From Clostridiales bacterium (GTDB lineage: Bacteria > Bacillota > Clostridia > Christensenellales > Aristaeellaceae), in assembly GCA_015056205.1 (NCBI GenBank), contig SVGS01000001.1, forward strand, positions 244,365 to 308,364: a stretch of DNA of 64,000 nt, given 5' to 3'. A program made the translations under genes and the position numbers. Shown piece by piece: positions 1 through 8,803 of the stretch. The notes beneath the pieces were generated by a model. That model was not told where the DNA came from. It worked only from the letters and a program-made list of their open reading frames with translations, and searched no databases. Each line of letters starts with the position of its first letter. Position 1 is the stretch's first letter.

Positions 1-107
1 TGTCCCTGGGAAGCTTCTACCTTATAGCCTCTGCCAAGGTATCGGCTGATCGTTTTCGCTTTTGCTGGAGATTCCACAATAATCAGTTTCTGTTTTACCG
101 CAGCCAT
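1..107 (-). CDS. topA: DNA topoisomerase I, N-terminal fragment
   Basis: The first 35 codons of a type IA topoisomerase, cut by the left edge of the window. The reading [18 protein letters not shown] then TISRYLG is the opening of the Toprim domain that holds the catalytic metal site (the E of VESPAKA). A GGAGGAATTA ribosome site precedes the ATG. It lies 22 bases downstream of dprA on the same strand, the usual comM-dprA-topA order of Firmicutes. The enzyme relaxes negatively supercoiled DNA. The tyrosine active site and the zinc-binding C terminus are outside the window, so intactness cannot be judged. Confidence 0.93.
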   Translation of the reverse strand, partial: MAAVKQKLIIVESPAKAKTISRYLGRGYKVEASQG

Positions 108-129
108 ATATAATTCCTCCGGCGATGTA

Positions 130-1248
130 CTATCCTTTCTTTATTCCATAGCATTTACCGGGCAGCGGCTCAATCAAGCCGCGTATCTGCATCATTGTCA
201 GTTTACCGAGTAAATCAGAAGCCTCAAATCCGGTTTCCGCTGCAAGCTGATCAAAGCCGGCAGGGCCGGAACGTAAAGCCTGGAAGATCATCCGTTCAGC
301 ATCGGAAAGCTTTTCCAACAAATCTGAACCTTCGATATTTTGCCCTACAATTTCGCTGTTGTCAAGCCACCCCATATCATCCAGAATATCCCTGAATCCG
401 AAAAAAATCCGGGCTCCGTCCCGCAGCAGGGTATGATTGAGCGTAAAGCATTCGGATTCCGGATTCCCGGGATAAACGAAAATCTCTCTTCCCTGATTCA
501 GCGCGTGATCGATTGTACGCATGCTTCCGCTGTGAATTCTGGCTTCGATCAGAATAACACCCTGAGAGAGCCCGCTGATGATTCGGTTCCGGACCGGAAA
601 ATGATGAGACAGCGGTTTTTCGCCTGGAGGATATTCACTGAGGAATAATCCTCCCTGATCCAGTATGCGGGATTTGAGTCTTTCGTTCCCGCTTGGATAG
701 ATGATATCCAGACCGCAGCCCAGAACGGCAATTGTCGGGGCGGATCCTTTGAGGCAGCCCAGATGGGAGCTGGAATCAATTCCGTAAGCCAGCCCGCTGG
801 CAATGGCTACTCCGGCTTTGGATAACCCTTCCGCCATTGTTTCCGCAATGCGCAGGCCGAAGGAGGATGCTCTCCGGCTCCCAATCATGGCCATGGTTTT
901 TCTGTTCGGAGCGGAAAGATTTCCCTGGTAAAAAAGAATCAGAGGCGGATCGGAAATCTGGCGCAGTCTGTCCGGGTAATCCGGATCGCAGACGGTCAGG
1001 GTATCGATTCCTTCCCTGTTCATCCGGCAAAGGATCGCATTGAGTCCCGCCGGATCATGCGTCCGAACCATCTGATTCCATTCAGATTCTGTCAGCAGCC
1101 CGGTCAATTCCGGATCCTTTCGGAAAAAAGCTTCTTCCAGCCATTCAGGATCACCGGATTGCAGCATGAGCGGAGCTATGTTCTGGGCGGATAAACGCGA
1201 AACGGCGATCCACAGTTCTCGCTGTTTCGAAGTAAGTGTGACACTCAT
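130..1248 (-). CDS. dprA: DNA-processing protein DprA (Smf)
   Basis: DprA binds incoming single-stranded DNA and loads RecA during natural transformation. The 372-residue length is normal. Residues 1-80 form the small N-terminal helical region. The Rossmann-like core (about 85-300) shows GSRRASSFG near 123, SGLAYGID near 151 and [12 protein letters not shown] near 217, all family signatures. Residues 310-372 fit the DprA winged-helix tail. The start codon overlaps the comM stop by four bases (ATGA), so the pair is translationally coupled, with topA following. Many non-competent bacteria keep dprA, so its presence does not prove transformation. Confidence 0.95.
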   Translation of the reverse strand: MSVTLTSKQRELWIAVSRLSAQNIAPLMLQSGDPEWLEEAFFRKDPELTGLLTESEWNQMVRTHDPAGLNAILCRMNREGIDTLTVCDPDYPDRLRQISDPPLILFYQGNLSAPNRKTMAMIGSRRASSFGLRIAETMAEGLSKAGVAIASGLAYGIDSSSHLGCLKGSAPTIAVLGCGLDIIYPSGNERLKSRILDQGGLFLSEYPPGEKPLSHHFPVRNRIISGLSQGVILIEARIHSGSMRTIDHALNQGREIFVYPGNPESECFTLNHTLLRDGARIFFGFRDILDDMGWLDNSEIVGQNIEGSDLLEKLSDAERMIFQALRSGPAGFDQLAAETGFEASDLLGKLTMMQIRGLIEPLPGKCYGIKKG

Positions 1249-2801
1249 TTGTTACTCCAGTATTTCTGATCGAGTTCCCGGTACTGGATAGCTTCCGCCA
1301 TATGCGTCATTTCAATCAACGGCTGATTATCCAGATCGGCAATAGTACGGGCCACTTTCAAAATTCGGTTATAGGCTCTCATACTCATATGCAGAGAATC
1401 CATAGCGGCGCGAAGCAGGGTTTCCGCCTCCCCGCTCATTCTGCAGAAGGAACGGATCCCGGCGCTGTCAAGCTGGGCGTTACAGTGATAGGGTTTCCCG
1501 GAATATCGTTCCAGCTGGATCCGGCGGGCTTCCGTTACTCTGGCACAAACTTCTTCCGAAGACTCTGCTGCCTGCTGTTCGTTGATTTCGCTGACGGGGA
1601 CAGCGTCCACCTCAATCTGGATATCAATCCGATCCAGCAGCGGACCTGAAACACGGTCCAGATATCGTTTGATTTCCTGAGTGGTACACCGGCAGGAACG
1701 TCTGCTGCTGCCATAATATCCGCACGGACAGGGATTCATCGCAGCAACCAGCATGAATGAAGACTGGTATTGAGCCTGCTTTTTAATTCTGGAAACGGAA
1801 ACAATTCCGTCTTCAAGCGGCTGCCGAAGCGCCTCCAGAGCGGAACGACTGAATTCCGGAAGCTCGTCCAGAAACAAAACCCCGTTGTGCGCCAGAGAAA
1901 CCTCACCGGGTCTTGCGTTTGATCCCCCGCCGATCAGACTGGCAACAGAAGTGCTGTGATGCGGTGCGCTGAAAGGCCGTTCGACCATCAGCCCGCTGTC
2001 TGCCGGAAGTTTTCCGCAGATGGAATGAATGCGGGTCGTTTCAAGCGATTCCGCAAAACTCAGCGGCGGAAGAATACCCGGAAGGGCCCTGGCCAGCATG
2101 GTTTTTCCACTTCCCGGAACGCCGACCATCAGCAGGTTATGTCCGCCTGCAGCCGCAACCTCAAGTGCTCTTCTTGCCGCTTTCTGGCCCTTAATCTGGG
2201 ACATATTTACAGAGCATCGGTTTACGCTGATCAGGTTGTCATAGGAAATCTGTTTCTGCGGAATCAGGGTTTTTCTGCCTTCCAGATGATCAATCACTTC
2301 GCACAGATGCTCTGCCGGATAAATGGTCATATCCTCAATGCACGCCACTTCCCGGGCATTCCCGGCAGGTACGATCACCTTATGTACACCATATTCCTTG
2401 GCGCTGATCACCATGGGAAGCACACCGCTGACCGGCTGCAGATGGCCGTCAAGACTCAGTTCGCCGAACATAGCGATTTCATCCGTCGGGTGTTCTTCCG
2501 TTGGAATCAGCTCGCCGGAAGCGATCATGACACCGATGGCTATCGGAAGAGCAAACGCCGGACCTTCCTTCTTCTGATCAGCAGGAGCCAGATTGATGGT
2601 AATTCTGCGAGGGTGCATCTGCCTTCCGCAATTAATGATGGCGGCGTTTACCCGATCTTTGCTTTCCCGTACGGAAGTGTCCGGTAATCCGATAATTTCC
2701 ATGCCCGGTAATCCATTCAGGCCGAACACTTCCACTCGCACCGGAAAACCCTCTACCCCGCTTACGCCGAAACTCAGCGTACGAGCCATGATTTCATTCA
2801 T
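1245..2801 (-). CDS. comM: ComM/YifB-family Mg-chelatase-like AAA+ ATPase
   Basis: A 518-residue AAA+ protein of the YifB/ComM family; ComM is known elsewhere as a hexameric helicase that extends branch migration of heteroduplex during transformation. Residues 1-170 are the Lon-protease-like (ChlI) N-terminal domain. Walker A is GVPGSGKT at 227-234, Walker B is VLFLDELPEF near 308-317, and a Mg-chelatase C-terminal helical domain ends the protein. A cysteine cluster (CPCGYYGSSRRSCRC) is typical of the family. GGGAGGA lies about 10 bases before the chosen ATG; an internal MARTLSFG start four codons in is possible. Couples to dprA. Confidence 0.93.
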   Translation of the reverse strand: MNEIMARTLSFGVSGVEGFPVRVEVFGLNGLPGMEIIGLPDTSVRESKDRVNAAIINCGRQMHPRRITINLAPADQKKEGPAFALPIAIGVMIASGELIPTEEHPTDEIAMFGELSLDGHLQPVSGVLPMVISAKEYGVHKVIVPAGNAREVACIEDMTIYPAEHLCEVIDHLEGRKTLIPQKQISYDNLISVNRCSVNMSQIKGQKAARRALEVAAAGGHNLLMVGVPGSGKTMLARALPGILPPLSFAESLETTRIHSICGKLPADSGLMVERPFSAPHHSTSVASLIGGGSNARPGEVSLAHNGVLFLDELPEFSRSALEALRQPLEDGIVSVSRIKKQAQYQSSFMLVAAMNPCPCGYYGSSRRSCRCTTQEIKRYLDRVSGPLLDRIDIQIEVDAVPVSEINEQQAAESSEEVCARVTEARRIQLERYSGKPYHCNAQLDSAGIRSFCRMSGEAETLLRAAMDSLHMSMRAYNRILKVARTIADLDNQPLIEMTHMAEAIQYRELDQKYWSNK

Positions 2802-2822
2802 CCTGATTGTCCTCCCGCCTTG

Positions 2823-5800
2823 TCAGTACCATATTTTGAGAATGGCCTTTCCAAGATCAAGCCACTGAATCGGGGCTGCCATTCCGCACGCATATGGCAG
2901 GAAAATCACAAAGCTGATCGCCGCCATTCCCGCAATCATCCAGGAGATGACGGCGCACTGCTTCTGCCTGATGCCGGGCCAGTCATGCAGGCAAAGAACG
3001 ATTCCGAGAATGATAAACGGAACGCTTGCAAAATAATGATAGATATAGGTACCTCTGGGTACAAGTACCCAGGGCAGATACTGTGCCAGAAGTCCGATGA
3101 ACAGGAATCCATATACCGGATTCCCTCGCTGTGTGATCAGCCGGGATTCCGGATCAGTAATGCTTGGATGACCGGTTCGGACATAAATCCAGCGGCCGAG
3201 GCATATGACCAAAGCCGGGAGTGCGCCGTACCAGATCACCGGATTTCCGAAGCAGAATATGCTGTAAGAAATACTGCTTTCCGCCGGAATATACTGTTTT
3301 GACGCAAAATACATGGGCTTTCCGATAATCGGCCATTCCCACCAGGGTGAGTAGAACGGATGATCCATCCCCAGTCCGGGACTGCCATGATAATTCAGCA
3401 TACCGGTCTGTGCCTGCCAGACTGCCCCGATATATTCCCAAAGGTTTGTAATTCGTTTGTTATATGCCATATAGGGAATATAACTCAGCAGATAGATAAC
3501 GGCCGGAACAGCCACAAAGAACAGCAGACACCATAAGCTCAGATGAATAAACCGTTTATGATCCATTCCGCGGGCTGTCATACGGATGCCGTAACCAAAG
3601 TAGAGAACGGCCAGACCAAGTCCCGCATAGATGCCAATCCATTTGCTGGCGATTGCCAGTCCCATAAAAAGCCCGCTGAATGCCAGTGGAATCAACTGTT
3701 TCCGGATGTCCTTTTCCTGATAATCGGTTTGCAGAAAGCGGAGCATAAAGAAATAGGCGAACAGGATAAACAGAACCGGAAAGCTGTCAATGGTTGCGAT
3801 CTGTGTCTGAGTAAGATGCTGACAGTCCAGCGCGAACAGTGCACAGGCCAGTGCGGCAGCCCAGGTTTTTTTTGTCAGCTGCTTCGTAAGCAGATACATT
3901 CCGGGAAGCATCAGCACCCCGGCAAGAGCACCGGCAAAGCGCCATCCAAAGGGGGTCATTCCGAAAATCAGCACAGAGAGGCTCATCAGAACTTTTCCCA
4001 GCGGAGGATGGCTGGTTTCATAGGGAACCGTTCCCTGGATAAATTCATAAGCGGTACGGGCATGATAGATCTCATCAAAATAGGTGCTGTTCCACCAGCT
4101 TGGCTCCGGATATTCTGAGGCCGAAGGAGAGAAAAGTCCGGGCAGATTCTCCAGCGTGTCCTGCTCATCCAGCAGCGCGGCCGGATCGGAATACAGGGAT
4201 GATTCCGTTTCTCCTCCGTCATGGGACAACACAACGGCTGGGATAATTTCATGCTGCGCATTACGGAACAGGATTTCATTGAGCTTCAGGCCGATCTGCT
4301 GTGCAGACAAACGGATATACCGGCCCTTGAGATGAATCAGATTGCTATCAGTCGAGTTATAATAGGATCGGGTTCCGTCGTAGTTATTGGAATAGATCGT
4401 AAGATATTTCCACTTCCAGCACTGGCTTTGCTCCATCTCAGCCCAGATTTCGTCAGACCAGTGCACCAGATCTTCGCTTTCGGCAACCGAGAAATCATTC
4501 CGGCTGACCTGGCCAAAATAAAGCATGGTCGTGTCTCCGGCCGCTTCACCCAGATCAAAGATAATCTGTTCGTCATAATCGCTGGATACCCAGCCATGCT
4601 GCGGAGCTTTGGTACTCCCAAGGGTGGTAAAGGAAAGAAGAGCAAAAGCAGATGTAACAGCCAGAAGAATCAGAGAATCTTTTTTGTTCCAGTGCAGATG
4701 CGGATCAGGCTGATGCCAGACAACGGGTTCTTCGTTTTTTGATAAATCTTTCTCTGTCTCCCGGGCCGCCATTTCCGCGGGAGCCGTTCTCCGAAGCAGC
4801 GCTCCGCCGAGATGAACAGCATACAGTGCTCCGATGCAGTTCAGGACGGACAGGATATCTGCCAGCCAGACGGTATCCGCGTTCAGATGTCCGCCGGAAG
4901 AACCAAGACGAATGCTGTTGTCCAGAATGATGCCTTCATTAATAAACAGTGTGCAGCTGAATCCCAGGATCAGATACAGAATGCGCCGGTCTCTTGTCCT
5001 GACCCAGGAAGCCCCCAGAAGGAAAAGTGCCGGAAGAATATAGCGTTCATGCATTTTCAGGCCAAAGACATACAGCAGGATCAGAAGCAAAGCGCCCCAA
5101 TAGGCAATCTGTCGGCTGCCTCCGTCCCGAATCAGCATAGACAGCACAATCACAAAGGCAAAAACCATAGCCCCGATTCCGATCCAGTTCCAGGGAGCGT
5201 TGAAAACGGTGCAGCCTGCCCAGAAGACGGCAAACAGAACGCCAAGAACGGTCTCGGCCTGATAGTATTTCTGTTCTTTAAAGAAGCGGTACCACCAGAT
5301 GGAATAGGATACCGCAGCCAATGCCAGCAGCAGACCGGGAATAATGCCCGGTGATTTTCCGAGGGCAGCCCAGTTTCCACCCAGCAGATAATTAAAGTTG
5401 GCGGTATTCAGTGTCGCATAGGAATATGAGGACAGCGTTTTCTGATACAGCGTCAGAAGCCAGCCCGCCGGTTGATGGACAGAGAAAGGCAGTACGCAGA
5501 TCACGGCGGTGACCGCGGAAAGAACAAGCGCCGGCAGGCAGCGCCTGTGTCCGGACGGCGTATGGACAAGGGTCTGGATGAAACAGACCAGTCCGATCGG
5601 TCCGACCATCAGGGCCTGGGGTTTCAGAAGTACACAGAGAATATAAAGCGGCAGAGCAGCAAGCCATTTTTCCTCCGCTGCCAGGACAGCGGTTATCATC
5701 AGAAGAAGGCAGAAAACACTGTCCATCTGTCCCCAGGCAGCGCTGTTCAGAATGAACGCCGGATTCAGGCTCAGCATTCCGGAAATGATCAGGGCCCAGC

Positions 5801-6905
5801 CGGAAGGAATGGTTTTACGTGCTTTGGCTCCTTCATAGATCATCCAGCAGGCCGCAAGATCGCACAGATTCGGCAGCAGCCGGAAAATAATGCGGGTCAT
5901 CTCTGCCGAACTGCCGGCAGACACCGTAGAATTCAATCCCAGGATATACAGGTATAAGGGAGGATAATCACAGAAGCTGGTGGTTTGATAGAAACGGGAT
6001 GGTCCTACGGCAGCCATGGTCTGTCCCCAGCTCAGAAAGCAGTTGACATCCACCTGATATCCTTCGATCCGGGCACTGAGCAAGAGCCTCAGAGTCAGAG
6101 AAAAAAGAGTAACCAGAGCCAGAATCCATCTTTCGCCCCGAATACCGTTGTGTTTTAGGGATAAACCGTCACGGGTAAAGTGGATCAGAAAGGCGCCGGC
6201 GGCAGTATAGGCCAGTCCGATCACGATCAGCCAGGGCCAGAACGGCGAGGCGGTCTCCTCTGTCGGCAGATCATCCGACCAGTCTTCCTCACCGTAATCA
6301 TAAGAAGGCTCTTCCCGAAACCATTTGGAAGCGATCTCATCTCCCGGAACTGCGTGAACTTCTTCAAGCCTCAGGTTCCGAAAACAGGCGCGGCCTTTTG
6401 TCAGTCCGCTGTATCCGCCCAGTCTGGCAAACAGCGTAACGCTGCGTTGATCCGTGCCTGTTTCACCGTACCATTCGATTGTTTTCCACGTACCGTCCGT
6501 ATCAAAAAGTTCTGTGCTAAAGGAATACAACCCTTCCACGCTTAGATTGGCGCCATGTCCTTCAACCGCGTTTTCTACAAGAACCTCTGCGCTGAAGCGA
6601 TAAAGTGTTTCCGGTTCAACATCCACCGTCTGAGCAAATCTGGCATCATTATATCCCAGATTTCGGATCTCTGCGGCAGTTTTTCCCTCTTCATCCGTCT
6701 GAACAGAAAACAGTGTGTAACCGGCATCCTGAATATAAGCTTCCGTATACCAGTCCGATGGGAATCCGTCGCTCTCAAGCTGAGAAAAGTCTCCGTTTGC
6801 CAGAAGATTTTCTCCGAGGACTTTCATAGGCAGGAGGATCGCAATGGCTGTCAGAAACAGGACAGTCATTCGGAAAAGCAGCGGCAGGCTTTTCATCCGG
6901 CGCAT
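2823..6905 (-). CDS. Giant membrane glycosyltransferase: two GT-C modules, the second PMT-like (GT39)
   Basis: A 1360-residue integral membrane protein. After an N-terminal membrane segment (about 10-28) comes a lumenal beta-rich region, NLLANGDFSQ to about 200, that looks like a carbohydrate-binding jelly roll. A hydrophobic multi-span block (about 220-700) carries GYQVDVNCFLSW and AAWGQMDS, resembling polyprenyl-phosphate-sugar transferases of the GT87/DUF2029 type. A soluble segment (about 770-930) looks discoidin-like. The last third is a protein O-mannosyltransferase-type GT39 domain with YFDEIYHARTAYEF and SHPPLGK. One frame encodes what is normally two enzymes. AAAGGAGGGG precedes the ATG. 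The acceptor (protein, lipid or wall polymer) is unknown. Domain limits are by eye. Confidence 0.8.
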   Translation of the reverse strand: MRRMKSLPLLFRMTVLFLTAIAILLPMKVLGENLLANGDFSQLESDGFPSDWYTEAYIQDAGYTLFSVQTDEEGKTAAEIRNLGYNDARFAQTVDVEPETLYRFSAEVLVENAVEGHGANLSVEGLYSFSTELFDTDGTWKTIEWYGETGTDQRSVTLFARLGGYSGLTKGRACFRNLRLEEVHAVPGDEIASKWFREEPSYDYGEEDWSDDLPTEETASPFWPWLIVIGLAYTAAGAFLIHFTRDGLSLKHNGIRGERWILALVTLFSLTLRLLLSARIEGYQVDVNCFLSWGQTMAAVGPSRFYQTTSFCDYPPLYLYILGLNSTVSAGSSAEMTRIIFRLLPNLCDLAACWMIYEGAKARKTIPSGWALIISGMLSLNPAFILNSAAWGQMDSVFCLLLMITAVLAAEEKWLAALPLYILCVLLKPQALMVGPIGLVCFIQTLVHTPSGHRRCLPALVLSAVTAVICVLPFSVHQPAGWLLTLYQKTLSSYSYATLNTANFNYLLGGNWAALGKSPGIIPGLLLALAAVSYSIWWYRFFKEQKYYQAETVLGVLFAVFWAGCTVFNAPWNWIGIGAMVFAFVIVLSMLIRDGGSRQIAYWGALLLILLYVFGLKMHERYILPALFLLGASWVRTRDRRILYLILGFSCTLFINEGIILDNSIRLGSSGGHLNADTVWLADILSVLNCIGALYAVHLGGALLRRTAPAEMAARETEKDLSKNEEPVVWHQPDPHLHWNKKDSLILLAVTSAFALLSFTTLGSTKAPQHGWVSSDYDEQIIFDLGEAAGDTTMLYFGQVSRNDFSVAESEDLVHWSDEIWAEMEQSQCWKWKYLTIYSNNYDGTRSYYNSTDSNLIHLKGRYIRLSAQQIGLKLNEILFRNAQHEIIPAVVLSHDGGETESSLYSDPAALLDEQDTLENLPGLFSPSASEYPEPSWWNSTYFDEIYHARTAYEFIQGTVPYETSHPPLGKVLMSLSVLIFGMTPFGWRFAGALAGVLMLPGMYLLTKQLTKKTWAAALACALFALDCQHLTQTQIATIDSFPVLFILFAYFFMLRFLQTDYQEKDIRKQLIPLAFSGLFMGLAIASKWIGIYAGLGLAVLYFGYGIRMTARGMDHKRFIHLSLWCLLFFVAVPAVIYLLSYIPYMAYNKRITNLWEYIGAVWQAQTGMLNYHGSPGLGMDHPFYSPWWEWPIIGKPMYFASKQYIPAESSISYSIFCFGNPVIWYGALPALVICLGRWIYVRTGHPSITDPESRLITQRGNPVYGFLFIGLLAQYLPWVLVPRGTYIYHYFASVPFIILGIVLCLHDWPGIRQKQCAVISWMIAGMAAISFVIFLPYACGMAAPIQWLDLGKAILKIWY

Positions 6906-6920
6906 GGATTTTCCCCTCCT

Positions 6921-7292
6921 TTAACGATAAAACATGCTTCCTGCAGGCTGAAAGGCGTTCGGAATATGCAGGATAGATTGAAGGCCGACTTCCACCACAT
7001 CGAAGCGGATTACAGCATTCATTTTCTGATGAAACATCAGATACAGGGTTGAAGCCCGAATGATTCTTTTCTGTTTTCTCTGATCCACGGCCAGCAGCCC
7101 CAGTCCCGGATCCCCGGTGCGGCGCGTTTTCACCTCAACGAAAACAACAGCATCTCCGTCCTGCATAATCAGATCAATTTCACCGCATTTATTTCTGTAC
7201 CGTCTTTCCAGACAACGCATCCCTTTTTCGGTTGTCAGATATTTTTCCGCGGCCAGTTCTCCGGATAAACCGGTTTCATACGTATGCTTCAT
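6921..7292 (-). CDS. yraN: YraN family protein (UPF0102), nuclease-like
   Basis: 123 residues, the full family length. The core GEIDLIMQDGDAVVFVEVKTRR region has the PD-(D/E)XK endonuclease-fold pattern (acidic residue, E-x-K), so a nuclease fold is expected; the cellular role of the family is not established. It sits between rnhB and the large glycosyltransferase; the start codon overlaps the rnhB stop by four bases, so it is co-translated with rnhB as in many Firmicutes. Confidence 0.88.
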   Translation of the reverse strand: MKHTYETGLSGELAAEKYLTTEKGMRCLERRYRNKCGEIDLIMQDGDAVVFVEVKTRRTGDPGLGLLAVDQRKQKRIIRASTLYLMFHQKMNAVIRFDVVEVGLQSILHIPNAFQPAGSMFYR

Positions 7293-7900
7293 ATAAAATT
7301 ACCGATAAAGCTTCTGCGGTGAATCGGGGTCGGTCCGAGTCGTTTCAGTGCGTCGATATGTTCCCTCGTTCCATAGCCCTTATTCCGGGCGAATCCATAT
7401 CCGGGATACAACCGATCCAACTCGCGCATTTCCCGGTCCCGGGTTACCTTTGCGACAATACTGGCCGCTGCAATACTGTAAGAGGAAGCATCCCCTTTGA
7501 TTACGGAAATTTCCCGGCCGTGCAGGCCGAGACTGGATACCGCATCTACCAGAAACAGATCCGCAGGCACAGCTGCAGCCGCCTCCCGCATCGCTTCCTT
7601 CGTTGCTTCCAGAATATTAATCCGGTCAATGATTTCGGGACTGCGGCGTCCGATGCCGACATACAGAGCCCGGGTCATAATTTCATCATAGACCTTTTCC
7701 CGTCTTGACTCACTCAGCTTTTTACTGTCATCGACCCATAAAATGAGCGGTTCAGAGGGAAGAATTACACAGGCTGTAACCACATCTCCGGCCAGGGGAC
7801 CGCGGCCGACTTCATCCATTCCGGCGACGGCCAGCCCCTGCTTTCGGTAGGGCATTTCAAAATCAATCAGCTGTCGGACTCTCGCCATCCGGTCTGTCAT
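7289..7900 (-). CDS. rnhB: Ribonuclease HII
   Basis: Cleaves the RNA strand of RNA-DNA hybrids and single ribonucleotides in DNA. AGMDEVGRGPLAGDV carries the first D and E of the DEDD metal site; VDDSKKLSESRRE and KGDASSYSIAAASIVAKVTRD are further type 2 RNase H signatures. The ORF track starts at 7921, but GGCGGGAG lies 6-7 bases before the internal ATG giving MTDRMARVRQ, so I place the start at 7900 (203 residues). Even so the gene overlaps the 3' end of rbgA by 38 bases in another frame, a longer overlap than elsewhere in this operon. Confidence 0.93.
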   Translation of the reverse strand: MTDRMARVRQLIDFEMPYRKQGLAVAGMDEVGRGPLAGDVVTACVILPSEPLILWVDDSKKLSESRREKVYDEIMTRALYVGIGRRSPEIIDRINILEATKEAMREAAAAVPADLFLVDAVSSLGLHGREISVIKGDASSYSIAAASIVAKVTRDREMRELDRLYPGYGFARNKGYGTREHIDALKRLGPTPIHRRSFIGNFI

Positions 7901-8801
7901 TCCTGTCTCCCGCCTTTTCATGATCGGTTTGATTCAATTCATTTCGGGAGTTATTCTTCGGCTCTTCGAGAGAGATTCGCCCGATTTTTCCTCCCCGAAA
8001 TTCGTCCAGTACCACATTGCAGCATCGTTCCAGATCCGCTTCCCCACCCTTCAGAAGCCACCCCCGGCCGCGACAAATACTCTCCATCACCTGTGGACCA
8101 TCCCCGGACAGGTCTTTCAGATGATACCGCTCAATCAGCGCCTGCGGCGCCAGGATCTTCAGTTCTTCCAAAAGGGCTGCAGTCAGTCCGTAAAGATCGA
8201 CCGTTTCATCCTTGATGGTTCCGATGTAGCAAAGCCTTCTCGCCGCATCCTGATCATCCAGTCTCGGCCAGAGAAGCCCCGGGGTATCCAGGAGCTCCAG
8301 GTAGGGCGTAACCCGTATGACCTGGCTGGCACGGGTTACCCCGGGCCGATCCCCGGTCTGCGCAATACTGTCTCCGCGCAAACGGTTAATCATTGTGCTT
8401 TTTCCAACATTCGGAACGCCGATGACCATGGCTCGTATCGTTTTTTTCATTCCCCTGAGCAACGCTTTTTCCGTGATCTCCCGGGTGCTTTTTTCTATCC
8501 TGTCCAGCAGCTCTTTCCGGTTCATCCGTAAAGTGCTCAGCAAAACAGCGTCCGTACCCTGGTTCTGAAACCAGTTGAGCCAACGGCGGTTGACTGTGTC
8601 GTTCGCAAGGTCGCTCTTGTTCAGAATCAGCAGCCGTTTTCTGAAACCGATCATTCTGTTCAGATCCGGATTTCGGCTGGAAAAGGGCATCCTGGCATCA
8701 CAGATTTCCAGGATCAGATCTGCTTTTTTGATCTGCTCCGCTATCTGTCTTCTGGCTTTCGCCATATGACCCGGATACCAGTTGATTTTTTGATTGTCCA
8801 T
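7863..8801 (-). CDS. rbgA: Ribosome biogenesis GTPase RbgA/YlqF
   Basis: A circularly permuted GTPase required for late assembly of the 50S subunit. The G4 motif NKSD (61-64) comes before G1 GVPNVGKS (128-135) and G3 DTPG (172-175), the diagnostic permuted order. YPGHMAKA at the N terminus is the family signature. The length of 312 is slightly above the usual 280-290; the extra residues are the basic tail that overlaps rnhB. The start follows the phosphomannomutase stop directly (TGAAAATG). In many Firmicutes rplS precedes this gene; here three metabolic genes lie between them. Confidence 0.94.
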   Translation of the reverse strand: MDNQKINWYPGHMAKARRQIAEQIKKADLILEICDARMPFSSRNPDLNRMIGFRKRLLILNKSDLANDTVNRRWLNWFQNQGTDAVLLSTLRMNRKELLDRIEKSTREITEKALLRGMKKTIRAMVIGVPNVGKSTMINRLRGDSIAQTGDRPGVTRASQVIRVTPYLELLDTPGLLWPRLDDQDAARRLCYIGTIKDETVDLYGLTAALLEELKILAPQALIERYHLKDLSGDGPQVMESICRGRGWLLKGGEADLERCCNVVLDEFRGGKIGRISLEEPKNNSRNELNQTDHEKAGDRNDRPDGESPTAD

Positions 8802-8803
8802 TT

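Noticed and set aside
130-2801. Active natural competence
   Set aside because: dprA, comM and comEC are kept by many non-competent Firmicutes and no pilus or comG genes are in the window.
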